Positions 41,517-50,542 of a stretch of 64,000 nucleotides of DNA are shown here, in pieces. The notes under the pieces are model-generated. The model saw only the letters and a program-made list of their open reading frames with translations. It was not told the origin of the DNA and ran no database searches. Origin of the DNA: Labrys miyagiensis (GTDB lineage: Bacteria > Pseudomonadota > Alphaproteobacteria > Rhizobiales > Labraceae); contig NZ_BSPC01000063.1 of the NCBI RefSeq assembly GCF_030160835.1, positions 124,001 through 188,000 of the forward strand, given 5' to 3'. Made by a program: the position numbers and the translations under genes. The stretch's first letter is position 1; each line of letters starts with the position of its first letter.

Positions 41517-42536
41517 TTACCTGAAGCGCTTCTGGTTCCAACGGTGTCCCAGCAACGCCAGGATGATGATCAGGCCGTTGAAGAACTGCACGTAGAAGCC
41601 ACTGAGGCCGGCGGCCACGATGCCGCTCTGGATGAAGGACACGATGGTGGCGCCGATGGCGCCGCCGGCCACCGTACCGATGCCGCCCCAGGTCGGCGTG
41701 CCTCCCACGAAGACCGAGGCGATCGCCGGCAGAAGATAGCCGTCGCCCGTCGTCGGCCACCAGGTGAAGTTGACGAGTGTGGTGAAGATGCCGGCGATGG
41801 CGGCGCCGAAGCCCATGAAGGCGAAAGTGGCCACACGCACCCTGTCGACGGGAATGCCCATCTGCGCCGCGCTGTCGGGATGGTCGCCCACGGCATGCAC
41901 ACGGGCGCCGAAGCGATGTCGGTTGTAGAGCAGGCCCGCCGCGATCACAAAGAGCAGGGCCCAGAAGATCTGCACCGGCACGCCCCAGACCGAGCCGGAG
42001 AGCACGCTGGCGGTGGTGCCGTCGCGCAGTTCGAGCAAGGCGATCGACTTGCCCTGCGTGATGATCTGGATGAAGCCGCGCAGCATGTAGTTCATGCCGA
42101 GCGTGGCGATCAGCGAGGAGAGGGAGCCATAGACGACCAGCGAGCCGACGGCGAGGCCGATGATCGTGCCGGTGACGATAGCGGCGGCGATGGCGATCAG
42201 GGCTGGAAAACTGGCCTTGATCAGCAGGGCAAACATCCAGGCTGAAAAGCCCATCGTGGAGGGAAAGGAAAGGTCGATCTCACCGACGGTGACCACGAAG
42301 ACCAGCGGCACGACGAGAGCGAGAGCCACCGGTAGTGTCACCAGTACCGAAGAATAGATCGTCCAGCTCAGGAAGACGCGGGGGCTGGCGATCATGAAGA
42401 TCAGGATCATCACCGCGAAGACGACGAAGGTGCCCATTGCGGCGCGGTTCCTGGTGAGAAAACGGCGCAGCGCGCTTTCGGGCGGGCGGACGACGACGCG
42501 GGGCTGTTTGGGGCGGTCGTTGACGGACAGGCTCAT
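41517..42536 (-). CDS. Sugar ABC transporter permease (CUT2/RbsC-like)
   Basis: Permease of 339 aa with about 8-10 helices. The conserved VTVGEIDLSFPS segment and the C-terminal VFVGGTPTWGGIGTVAGGAIGA belong to the RbsC/branched-chain permease superfamily. It overlaps the ATPase gene by four bases and is the last gene of the LacI-linked operon. A short Pro/Arg-rich cytoplasmic N-terminus precedes the first helix. Confidence 0.9.
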   Translation of the reverse strand: MSLSVNDRPKQPRVVVRPPESALRRFLTRNRAAMGTFVVFAVMILIFMIASPRVFLSWTIYSSVLVTLPVALALVVPLVFVVTVGEIDLSFPSTMGFSAWMFALLIKASFPALIAIAAAIVTGTIIGLAVGSLVVYGSLSSLIATLGMNYMLRGFIQIITQGKSIALLELRDGTTASVLSGSVWGVPVQIFWALLFVIAAGLLYNRHRFGARVHAVGDHPDSAAQMGIPVDRVRVATFAFMGFGAAIAGIFTTLVNFTWWPTTGDGYLLPAIASVFVGGTPTWGGIGTVAGGAIGATIVSFIQSGIVAAGLSGFYVQFFNGLIIILALLGHRWNQKRFR

Positions 42537-43330
42537 CGCGATGCTCCCGGCAGGGCGGCGGTCGGGTCGAAGGAGGCCGCGCCCTGCGGATGGGCGGTAT
42601 GTTCCATGAAATCGATCAGGGCCTGGGCCGAGCCGACCTCTTCCTTCGTGGCTTCGAGGGCGACACGGCCGCGGTCGATCACCACGAAGCGGTCGGCGAT
42701 ATCGTAGACGTGGTGGATGTTGTGCCCGATGAAGAGGATGGAGCGCCCGCCCGCCTTCACCGTACGCACGAAGCGGAACACTTTCTCTGTTTCCGTGAGC
42801 GAGAGGGCGGTGGTGGGCTCGTCCATGACGATGAGGTCGGCCTTGTTGTAGATCGCCCGGGCGAGGGCGACGCCCTGGCGTTCGCCGCCGGACAATTGCC
42901 CCACGATGGAATCGGGCGTGAACACCTTGGAGGTGAAGCCGATCTCGCGCATCAGGCGCTCGGCTTCGGCGTGTTCCTTGCCCGTATCGAGGAAACCCAG
43001 GAAGCCGGTGATCTCGCGTCCCATGAAGATGTTGCGCACGATCGACTGTTGCACGCACAGGGCCCGGTCCTGGAAGACCGTTTCGATGCCGGCATCGCGC
43101 GAGCGGGCGGCGTTCCAGTTCTGAGCCGGCACGCCACGCACCAGGATCTCGCCGCTGGTCGGCCTGATGGCGCCCGCCAGCATCTTGATCAGGGTCGATT
43201 TGCCGGCGCCGTTGTCGCCGAGCAGGCCTACGACCTCGCCCCGGTCGACATGCAGATTGACGCCGCCCACGGCAAAGACGCGGCCATAGGATTTGGCGAC
43301 ATTCCTCAATTCGATGAGCCTTTCGCCCAT
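42533..43330 (-). CDS. Sugar ABC transporter ATP-binding protein (CUT2, single domain)
   Basis: ATPase of 265 aa with Walker A GDNGAGKST, signature QLSGGERQ and Walker B LIVMDEP. Like FrcA, it has one ABC domain, unlike the double RbsA. AGGAGG lies five bases before ATG 43330, which rules out the long upstream frame. It belongs to the operon of the binding protein upstream (65-base gap) and the permease downstream. Confidence 0.92.
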   Translation of the reverse strand: MGERLIELRNVAKSYGRVFAVGGVNLHVDRGEVVGLLGDNGAGKSTLIKMLAGAIRPTSGEILVRGVPAQNWNAARSRDAGIETVFQDRALCVQQSIVRNIFMGREITGFLGFLDTGKEHAEAERLMREIGFTSKVFTPDSIVGQLSGGERQGVALARAIYNKADLIVMDEPTTALSLTETEKVFRFVRTVKAGGRSILFIGHNIHHVYDIADRFVVIDRGRVALEATKEEVGSAQALIDFMEHTAHPQGAASFDPTAALPGASR

Positions 43331-43395
43331 GCTGGCCTCCTGAGGAGAAGGGAAGGCGAGGGCGCTGGGAGGGGCGCCCTCGCAGTGAGCCTCGC

Positions 43396-44409
43396 TCAAC
43401 GCAGCCCCTGGCTGGCGAGGTCGGCAACGTTCCTGTAGTTGTCGGGTGTCACGAAACCGTTGCCGGTATCGACGCTGACCGGCGACAGGCCATAGACGAT
43501 CTGCTCGCACAGGCTCAGGATCGGCATGTAGCCTTGCTGGAAGGGCTGCTGGTCGGCGGTGAGCTGCACCCAGCCATCCTTGAAGGCCTCGACGATCTGC
43601 GGGCTGGTGTCGAAGCCGACATTGATCAGTTCACCCGCCTTCTTGCCGGCCGCCTGCATATAGGTCGCGGCATTGCCGAGCTGCTGGCCGCCCGGATAGA
43701 CGATCGCCTTGGCGGCCGGGTTGGCCTGCACGGTGGCGGTGATCACGGGAATGGCGAGGTTGGGGTCCGTCGCCCATTCGGGCGGGGACGTGAGGCGCAC
43801 CACCTTGACGCCGCCCTTCTCGAGCGCCTTGGCGGTGCCCTCCTCGCGGGCGCCGCGGTTGGAATCGTCGAAACCACCAAGCACGATGGCAACGTCGCCA
43901 GCTTTCAGGCCGAAGCGGCGCAGGATCTCTTCGCCCAGGGCCCGGCCCTGCGGCTCCTGCTGGGCGCCGACATAGGCGCTGCCGAACTTGGCTTGGGCCG
44001 TCGGCACCGGCACGTTCTGATAGATCATCTTGATGCCGGCGGCCGCGGCGTCCTCGGCCAGTGGTAGGATGGCCGCATCGCCCGGATGGCCCATCATGGC
44101 GATGCCGTCGGGCTTGGCCGCCACTGCCTCGCGCAATTGCTGGGTCATCTGTTCCTGCGACCAGCCGGAAAAGACATATTCGACCTGGGCGCCGGTGTCG
44201 TTGGCGGCCTGGCGCGCGCCATTATAGACGATGGTGCCGAAGGCATCGCCCTCCGCGCCGCCGACGAAGAAGCGGATATGGACGTTGCCGCACCATTTGT
44301 CGCGCACGGCGTCAGCAGCCGAGGCGCCGGTGACGGCAGCCACACTGGAGAGTAGGCCGAGAAGCAGGCCGGCATTCCGCATGGCCTTCGAGACAGTCAG
44401 TTTCTTCAT
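43396..44409 (-). CDS. Sugar ABC transporter substrate-binding protein
   Basis: Periplasmic binding protein of 337 aa, type I fold, with a signal peptide (about 1-31, ending ASA). Residues such as YVFSGWSQEQMTQQLREAVAAKPDGIAMMGHPGDAA and the hinge region GFDTSPQIVEAF match the ribose/inositol-type family. The ligand is unknown; the neighbouring dehydrogenase and isomerase suggest a cyclic sugar, inositol or glycoside. Confidence 0.9.
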   Translation of the reverse strand: MKKLTVSKAMRNAGLLLGLLSSVAAVTGASAADAVRDKWCGNVHIRFFVGGAEGDAFGTIVYNGARQAANDTGAQVEYVFSGWSQEQMTQQLREAVAAKPDGIAMMGHPGDAAILPLAEDAAAAGIKMIYQNVPVPTAQAKFGSAYVGAQQEPQGRALGEEILRRFGLKAGDVAIVLGGFDDSNRGAREEGTAKALEKGGVKVVRLTSPPEWATDPNLAIPVITATVQANPAAKAIVYPGGQQLGNAATYMQAAGKKAGELINVGFDTSPQIVEAFKDGWVQLTADQQPFQQGYMPILSLCEQIVYGLSPVSVDTGNGFVTPDNYRNVADLASQGLR

Positions 44410-44472
44410 GGTTTCTTCCCTCTGTTGATCGGGCTTTTCACCCTTTATTGATCGTTCAGTCCAGATATCCTA

Positions 44473-45372
44473 TCAGTTCGGATTGGCGATGAAATCAGCA
44501 CCACCACGCGCCTGCTTGAGGTGGTTGAGCGCGAAGACCTGGCCCGTCATCTCCAGTTCGTCGCGGTAGACGGGGTCGTGCCAGCCTTCGATGTCGATGG
44601 TGCCGGCATAGCCGGCCAGACGCAGCTCGCCGAGGATGCGCGTCCAGTCGCTGTCGCCGAAGCCGGGCGTGCGCATCTGTACGAAGGCATGCTTGCCGAA
44701 CACGCCGTGCTCGCGGATCACGTCCCAGCGCACGGTGGCGTCCTTGCCATGGACATGGAAGATCTTCGGCGCCCATTTGCGGATCTGCGGCAGGGGATCG
44801 ATGAGATAGACGAGCTGGTGGCAAGGCTCCCATTCCAGGCCGAGATTGTCGGCCGGCAGGGCGTCGAATATGAGCTCCCAGGCGTCGGGATTGTGGGCGA
44901 TGTTCCAGTCTCCGCCCGCCCAGTTACCGTCCATGGCGCAGTTCTCGAAGGCGAGGCGCACGCCCTTGTCGTCGGCGCGGCGGCTGAGTTCGCCCCAGAC
45001 CTGCCTGAAGCGCGGCAGGCTTTCCTCCAGCGGGCGGTTGCGGATGCGCCCGGTGAAGCCGGCGATCGTCTTGGCGCCGAACAGATGCGCATTGTCGATC
45101 AGCGCCTTCCAGCCCTCCAGCGTGGCGACATCGAGCTCCTGCTCTTCCAGGGGATTGCCGAACATGCCGAGCGTGTCGATCACCACATCCGCATCGCCGA
45201 TGGCGTCGCGCAACTCGCCGGCAAGGCGTGGCAGGTCCTTGTTCATCACCTGCCAGAAGAAGGGCTCGATGCTCTCGAAGCCATGCGGCAGGATCCCGCG
45301 GACATAGCCGGCGGGATCCGGCGCATTGGCCTTGATCATGGTACCGACACGGATGCTTTTCAGGGCGGACAT
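44473..45372 (-). CDS. Sugar phosphate isomerase/epimerase family protein (TIM barrel)
   Basis: Protein of 299 aa in the AP-endonuclease-2/xylose-isomerase-like superfamily. Metal-ligand candidates sit in ENCAMDGNW, LEWEPCHQL, FHVHGKDA and IDIEGWHDPVY. Relatives include IolE, inosose isomerases and enzymes acting on 3-keto-sugars. It lies seven bases after the Gfo/Idh/MocA gene, a pairing often found in oxidative sugar catabolism. Confidence 0.88.
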   Translation of the reverse strand: MSALKSIRVGTMIKANAPDPAGYVRGILPHGFESIEPFFWQVMNKDLPRLAGELRDAIGDADVVIDTLGMFGNPLEEQELDVATLEGWKALIDNAHLFGAKTIAGFTGRIRNRPLEESLPRFRQVWGELSRRADDKGVRLAFENCAMDGNWAGGDWNIAHNPDAWELIFDALPADNLGLEWEPCHQLVYLIDPLPQIRKWAPKIFHVHGKDATVRWDVIREHGVFGKHAFVQMRTPGFGDSDWTRILGELRLAGYAGTIDIEGWHDPVYRDELEMTGQVFALNHLKQARGGADFIANPN

Positions 45373-45379
45373 GGCTTTC

Positions 45380-46402
45380 TCAGATCACGAGTTCGATGGT
45401 GCGGCCCCGGCCGGCGCTTTCGATGGCGCCGAAAACCATGGCGAGGCTGCGGATGTTTTCGTGCCCCACCGTCTCCGGTTCCGAACCGGAGCGGATGGCG
45501 GCAATGAAATCGGTGAGGACGCCCTGGTGCCCGCCGACCTTGTCCCCGGGTTCGGAAGCAGGCACGGCAACCGAGGTAAGGGGCGCCAGCAGCTCGGTGC
45601 GCTCGCCCGGTACTTCGGCGCGGATATCGTCATGTCCGTCCCAGGCGAGCGAGCCCTTTGTCCCGACGATGCGCCAGGCGCCTTCCCAACTGGTGCGGAT
45701 GCCCTCCGCCGCCCAGCTGCCGCGATAGGTGAAGAGGGCGCCGTTCGGCAGATCGAAGCAGGCGAGGGCGGAGGAGCCCTGCCGGAACCATGAGGATTTC
45801 GGGTCCCACTCGCGGCAATGGACCTTCGTCGGTGACAGGCCCGTCATGCAGCGCATGGCATCGAAGGTGTGGATGGCCATGTCGAGCAGCAGCACATGGT
45901 CCATCTCCTCGCGAAAGCCGCCGAAATGCGGCGCGACGAAGAAGTCGGCATGCACGCTGGTGATATCGCCGATGGCGCCGGAGGCGACGAGCCTGGCGAT
46001 GCGGCGGATGGCGGAGAGATAGCGCCGGTTCTGCACCACGGCATGGATGCGGCCGGCCGTGGCGGCGCGTTTCACCAGGTCATGCGCCTCCTCCATCGAA
46101 TTGGCCATCGGTTTTTCGCTCAGCACATGGCAGCCGGCGGCCAGCGCTTCAGCCACGACCTTGTGGCGGGCGGATGGCACGACCACGTCGAACAGGACGT
46201 CGGGCTGCGTCGTCACCAGCAAGGAAGAGAGGTCGGCGGCCGTGACGGCGTGGGAGAGCTCGAATTCGGCGGCGCGCCCCTTTGCTCGTTCTTGGTCGAG
46301 ATCGGCAAGGCCCACAATGTCGAGGCCCTCGATGCCGGCGGCGGCCTGCAGCCAGGCGCGGCTCATGGCACCGCATCCGATGAGGACAGCCCTCAAGCGC
46401 AT
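45380..46402 (-). CDS. Gfo/Idh/MocA family oxidoreductase
   Basis: NAD(P)-dependent dehydrogenase of 340 aa: N-terminal Rossmann fold (VLIGCGAMSRAWLQAA), the conserved EKPMANSMEEA motif and an HTFD-containing C-terminal domain. GGGAGG precedes ATG 46402. It is the first gene of the operon and its promoter faces the LacI operator. The substrate is probably a sugar, inositol or glycoside. Confidence 0.9.
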   Translation of the reverse strand: MRLRAVLIGCGAMSRAWLQAAAGIEGLDIVGLADLDQERAKGRAAEFELSHAVTAADLSSLLVTTQPDVLFDVVVPSARHKVVAEALAAGCHVLSEKPMANSMEEAHDLVKRAATAGRIHAVVQNRRYLSAIRRIARLVASGAIGDITSVHADFFVAPHFGGFREEMDHVLLLDMAIHTFDAMRCMTGLSPTKVHCREWDPKSSWFRQGSSALACFDLPNGALFTYRGSWAAEGIRTSWEGAWRIVGTKGSLAWDGHDDIRAEVPGERTELLAPLTSVAVPASEPGDKVGGHQGVLTDFIAAIRSGSEPETVGHENIRSLAMVFGAIESAGRGRTIELVI

Positions 46403-46448
46403 CGCAAGCCTCCCTTGCCAGCGGTCAGCGGGTCTTTGCCCACTTGAT

Positions 46449-46468
46449 TTCCGTAAACGTTTACGGAA
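46449..46468. promoter_or_regulatory. LacI-type operator between divergent genes
   Basis: A perfect 20-bp palindrome with arms TTCCGTAAAC and GTTTACGGAA and the central CG typical of LacI/GalR sites. It is 46 bases upstream of the dehydrogenase start and about 105 upstream of the LacI start, so it can control both directions. Confidence 0.85.
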
Positions 46469-46573
46469 GTTATTGTGGCGGGAAAATCCTGTCAAGAGTT
46501 GTTTGAGTTACGCTCATCATGCAATGACAAGGGGGCGGGACCGAGTGGCCCGCGGCACGCAGGGGGAAGGGCT

Positions 46574-47620
46574 TTGATCGGCATACGCGAGCTCGCTCGT
46601 CATCTCGACATCTCGATCGGCACGGTGTCGCGCGCCCTCAACGGCAAGGCTGACGTCAACCCTGAGACGCGCAAGCGTGTGCTGGAGGCGGCGAGCACAC
46701 TCGGCTATGCGCCGAACCAGTCCGGCAGGAGCCTGCGCAGGGGCATGACGGGCCTGGTGGGCGTGATCGTGCCGAGCGACCCGGAACAGACCCTGGTCGA
46801 TTCGGTTTTCGCCGCCGTGCTCAACGGCCTGCGCCGATTTCTTTCGGGGCGGGGGCTCGATCTTGCCATTTTCCTCTATGTCGAGGCTGAGGAGGATGCC
46901 TTTTCCGTGCTGCAGCGGATTGCCGGCCGGCGGCTGGTCGACGCGCTGATCATCTCGCAGACACAGCGTAGCGACCCGCGTATCGGCTATCTCCTCGGCA
47001 GGTCGCTGCCCTTCGTTGCCTTCGGCCGCTGCGAGCTGGAAGAGGATCACGCCTTTGTCGACATGGATTTCGACGCAGCTGTGGGGGGAGCGGTCGAGCG
47101 CCTCGCTGCCCTCGGTCATCGGCGCATGGCGGCCCTCGTGCCGGCGGGCGAGCTCAATTACAGCCACCTCATCACCGAACAGTTCCAGGCCACCCTGGCC
47201 CGGCTTGGACTGCCGCACAAGGCCGGCGCGGTCCATCGCTGCAGCCGGGGCAAGGGCGGCGGCTATGAGGCGGCAGACGCGCTGCTGGCGGAACAGGATA
47301 TACCGACAGCCGTCATCACCGCCGACCGCAAGCTCGCCATCGGCCTCTACAAGCGCCTGAACGAGGCCGGGCTGGCGCCGGGGCGGGACATGTCGGTGAT
47401 CTGCGTCAATTGCGACGCCCAGGCCCAGTTCCTCTCGCCGGTGCTGTCCTCCTACCAGGCCGACCTGCCGATGCTCGGCCAGGAGCTCGGCAGGGCCTTG
47501 CAGGCAGCGTTAACCGCGGAGAAGACGGGGCTGCCGGCCGCGGAGTTCCCGCAGATCCTGATGCCGATGCGCTATGTGGAAGGGGGAAGCACTTCGGAGA
47601 GATCGGGAGCTCGCACCTGA
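46574..47620 (+). CDS. LacI family transcriptional regulator
   Basis: Regulator of 348 aa from TTG 46574, with GGAAGG just upstream. Helix-turn-helix IRELARHLDISIGTVSRALNGKADVNPETRKRVLEAASTLGYAPN comes first, then a hinge (SGRSLRRGMTG) and a periplasmic-binding-like domain. A GTG at 46475 would add 33 residues with no family similarity. It is divergent from the five-gene sugar operon and presumably represses it until the ligand binds. Confidence 0.88.
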   Translation: MIGIRELARHLDISIGTVSRALNGKADVNPETRKRVLEAASTLGYAPNQSGRSLRRGMTGLVGVIVPSDPEQTLVDSVFAAVLNGLRRFLSGRGLDLAIFLYVEAEEDAFSVLQRIAGRRLVDALIISQTQRSDPRIGYLLGRSLPFVAFGRCELEEDHAFVDMDFDAAVGGAVERLAALGHRRMAALVPAGELNYSHLITEQFQATLARLGLPHKAGAVHRCSRGKGGGYEAADALLAEQDIPTAVITADRKLAIGLYKRLNEAGLAPGRDMSVICVNCDAQAQFLSPVLSSYQADLPMLGQELGRALQAALTAEKTGLPAAEFPQILMPMRYVEGGSTSERSGART

Positions 47621-47657
47621 TATTGGGGGGCTGGCTCGATGGTCCGGCGCCAGGTTC

Positions 47658-49028
47658 TCAATACGCCTTCTCGTCGAAGATCGGGTCGATCCTGCCGCCC
47701 CATTCGCCCTGGAAGCGGGCCAGCATGGCTTCGGCGGAAGTCACGCCGCTCTCCACTATCTCGTCGAGGCCGTCGAGGAAATGGTCCTCGGTGCGGCCTT
47801 CCCAATCCTCGATATTGCGCGCTTTCAGCCCCTTGCGGGCGATGGCCAGCGTGCGCAGCGCGATGTCGCGCACGGTCTCGTTGCGGAACGGCGTCTTCAG
47901 GGACTGGCGGCTGACGCTGTCGCGCAGGGCCTGGCGCTCGGCCTCGTTCCAGTCCTTGACGAGGTCCCAGGCCGCTTCCAGCGCGTCGGTGTCGTAGAGC
48001 AGGCCCACCCAATAGGCCGAGAGGCCGGCGAGCTTGGAGGTGGGGCCGGCATCGGCGCCGCGCATTTCGAGATAGCGCTTGAGGCGCACTTCCGGAAAGA
48101 GCGTGCCGAGATGGTTGGCCCAGTCCGAGATAGTGGCATATTCGCCCGGCAGTTGCGGCAGCTTGCCGGTGAGGAGGTCACGGAACGAGCCGCCGGCAAC
48201 GTCGTGATAAGTGTCGCCACGCTTGACGAAATAGAGCGGCACGTCGAGCGCCCAGTCGACATAGCGCTCGAAACCCATGCCATCCTCGAAGGCGAAGGGC
48301 AGCATGCCGGTGCGGTCGAGATCGGTATGGCGCCACACCTCGGAGCGCATGGAGAGAAAGCCGTTGGGCTTGCCATGCATGAAGGGCGAATTGGCGAAGA
48401 TGGCGGTGGCGATCGGCTGCAGCGCCAGCGAAACGCGCAACTTCTTCACCATGTCGGCTTCGGAGGAGAAATCGAGATTCACCTGCACGGTAGAGGTGCG
48501 GTACATCATGTCGAGACCCATGACGCCGACCTTCGGCATGTAGTTCGTCATGATCTCGTAGCGGCGCTTGGGCATGCGCGGCGTCTGCTCGCGCGTCCAC
48601 ACTGGCGACATGCCCAGGCCCAGGAAACGGATGCCGAGCGGCCCGCCGATCTCGCGCACCTGTGCGAGATGGGCGTGGATCTCGGTGCAGGTCTGGTGGA
48701 TCGAGTGCAGGGGCGCGCCCGACAATTCGAACTGGCCACCCGGCTCCAGCGAAATTGCGCCGCCGCCGGTGACGTCGAGCATGCCGATGATGTTCTCGCC
48801 TTCCATGATCGGTTCCCAGCCGAGCATGGCCTGCATGCCCTCGAGCAAGGCGCGGATGCCGCTCGGGCCTTCATAAGGCACGGGCTGGTGGCTGCCAGCG
48901 CGGAAGGGGAACTTCTCGTGCTCGGTGCCGATCTTGAATTGGGACTGTGGCTTGTTGCCCTTTTCGATCCAGGCGACCAATTCGTCGCGCGAGGCAATAG
49001 GGGTTGAATCGATAACGTCGCGGGCCAT
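47658..49028 (-). CDS. gshA: Glutamate--cysteine ligase (plant/alphaproteobacterial type)
   Basis: First enzyme of glutathione synthesis, 456 aa. The segments FKIGTEHEKFPF, GGAISLEPGGQFELSGAPL and YMPKVGVMGLDMMYRTSTVQVNLDF identify the GCS2-type family found in alphaproteobacteria and plants. ATG 49028 has AAGG eight bases upstream; the longer frame to 49109 has no support. It is convergent with the lacI gene and follows rsmE. Confidence 0.94.
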   Translation of the reverse strand: MARDVIDSTPIASRDELVAWIEKGNKPQSQFKIGTEHEKFPFRAGSHQPVPYEGPSGIRALLEGMQAMLGWEPIMEGENIIGMLDVTGGGAISLEPGGQFELSGAPLHSIHQTCTEIHAHLAQVREIGGPLGIRFLGLGMSPVWTREQTPRMPKRRYEIMTNYMPKVGVMGLDMMYRTSTVQVNLDFSSEADMVKKLRVSLALQPIATAIFANSPFMHGKPNGFLSMRSEVWRHTDLDRTGMLPFAFEDGMGFERYVDWALDVPLYFVKRGDTYHDVAGGSFRDLLTGKLPQLPGEYATISDWANHLGTLFPEVRLKRYLEMRGADAGPTSKLAGLSAYWVGLLYDTDALEAAWDLVKDWNEAERQALRDSVSRQSLKTPFRNETVRDIALRTLAIARKGLKARNIEDWEGRTEDHFLDGLDEIVESGVTSAEAMLARFQGEWGGRIDPIFDEKAY

Positions 49029-49170
49029 GAGGGAAACCTTGCAAAACGGCGCGGACCATAGACACAGCCATGCGACATGACAATTGCGGCCATCCCCGCG
49101 ACACGTCAAAAAGACGACAAACCCGATTCAGACCGTCGATTTTTGGATCGGTGAAGCATCGAGGCGATTT

Positions 49171-49914
49171 TCACACGGCCCGCCAGTCGCCATGGGCGGC
49201 CTGAATGAGCGCCAGGGCCGCCACGGCGGCGGTGTCGGCGCGCAGGATGCGCGGGCCGAGCGAGAGGCGGGTATGGGAGGGAACGCGGGCGATCGCCTGC
49301 CGCTCGGCATCCTCGAAGCCGCCTTCCGGGCCGATGAGGACGGCGACAGGTCCCTTCGGCATGGCGGCGAGCGTGGCGAGCGGATCGGCGAGGGCGGCGC
49401 TTTCGTCGCAGAAGACGAGATGCACCGCTGGATCCCAGTTCTCGATCGCGCGCAGCAGGTTCTGCTCGGGCGCGACCTCGGGCACCGAGATCACGCCGCA
49501 TTGTTCGGCGGCCTCGATAGCGTTGGCCTGCATGCGTTCGAGATTGACACGCGAGACCTGCGTGCGGCGGGTGATCACGGGCTCGATGGTGCCGACGCCC
49601 ATCTCCACCGCTTTCTGGACCATATAGTCGAGCCGGGCATGCTTGAGCGGGGCGAACAGCCAGCGCAGGCCGGGGCGCGGTGTTTGCGGTCTTGTCTGTG
49701 CCTCCGCCACCAGGCTGACGCGCTTGCCCTCAATGGCGATGGTCGCCGCGAATTCGCCCTCGCGGCCGTTGAACACCAGGATGCGCTCGCCCGCCTTCAG
49801 GCGCAGCACATTGGACAGATAATTCTGCTGGGTCTTGTCGAGCGCGATCGCCTGGCCCTCGCCGAGAGGGGAATCGACGAAGAGCCGGACCGAAAGAAAA
49901 TCATAGGCCGCCAT
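49171..49914 (-). CDS. rsmE: 16S rRNA (uracil1498-N3)-methyltransferase
   Basis: SPOUT-class methyltransferase of 247 aa that methylates U1498 of 16S rRNA. The knot motifs LIGPEGGFEDAE and LSLGPRILRADTA are intact, and an N-terminal PUA-like domain includes QQNYLSNVLRLKAGE. It lies upstream of gshA on the minus strand and diverges from the ubiA side. Confidence 0.94.
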   Translation of the reverse strand: MAAYDFLSVRLFVDSPLGEGQAIALDKTQQNYLSNVLRLKAGERILVFNGREGEFAATIAIEGKRVSLVAEAQTRPQTPRPGLRWLFAPLKHARLDYMVQKAVEMGVGTIEPVITRRTQVSRVNLERMQANAIEAAEQCGVISVPEVAPEQNLLRAIENWDPAVHLVFCDESAALADPLATLAAMPKGPVAVLIGPEGGFEDAERQAIARVPSHTRLSLGPRILRADTAAVAALALIQAAHGDWRAV

Positions 49915-50034
49915 ATCAAGGGATCCACGTTACGCGGAATTCAGGGTGCAATCGTGCCTTCAAGCCGCCCTGAACTTGCGAGATCAATAGTTCCTCTGTA
50001 TCGAGAGTTCACCTTCAATCTCGCGGATGTCCTC

Positions 50035-50529
50035 ATGTTGCGTCTTGTTTCGGTCTCCCTCTTCGCCGGCGCCATGCTGGCGGCGACACCCGTTGCAGCT
50101 CAGGAGCAGCCGGCCCAGCAGCCGCCGCCCGAGGCGCAGAGCGCTCCGATCGGCAATCAGTTCTGCAGCAAAGATCTGTCGCCGCTGATCTCACAGCGCG
50201 AGGAAATAGCCAAGGTATTGCAGGGGATCAACAAGCGTCCTAAGCCCAAGACCTTCGAACAGTTGAAGCGGAACTTCAACGACTTCTGCGGCAGCCTGGG
50301 CTCTTATATCGCCAATGATCAGAAGATGTTGGACTACATGTCCAAGAACAAGGACTTCTGTGCGATCACCGACCAGAACATCCAGCAGATCACTACGGAT
50401 ATGAAGCAGACCCAGTCGACACGCACGCGCATCTGCTCGCATCCGCCGCGCCAGCAGGTCGCGCCTGCGCCCAAGGGCCCTGGTGGCCAGGCCGTGCCGA
50501 AGCCGCCGGTCAATCTGCAACTGCAATAG
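50035..50529 (+). CDS. Secreted Cys-containing protein of unknown function
   Basis: Protein of 164 aa with a signal peptide (MLRLVSVSLFAGAMLAATPVAAQE), a Pro/Gln-rich linker, a helical core with four cysteines (FCSKDL, FCGSLGS, DFCAIT, RICSHPP) and a Pro-rich C-terminal tail. Disulfides are likely. No domain is recognised. The open frame extends upstream to 49084, but that part is antisense to rsmE. It is 13 bases before ubiA. Confidence 0.75.
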   Translation: MLRLVSVSLFAGAMLAATPVAAQEQPAQQPPPEAQSAPIGNQFCSKDLSPLISQREEIAKVLQGINKRPKPKTFEQLKRNFNDFCGSLGSYIANDQKMLDYMSKNKDFCAITDQNIQQITTDMKQTQSTRTRICSHPPRQQVAPAPKGPGGQAVPKPPVNLQLQ

Positions 50530-50542
50530 CGGGGCGGGCGTG

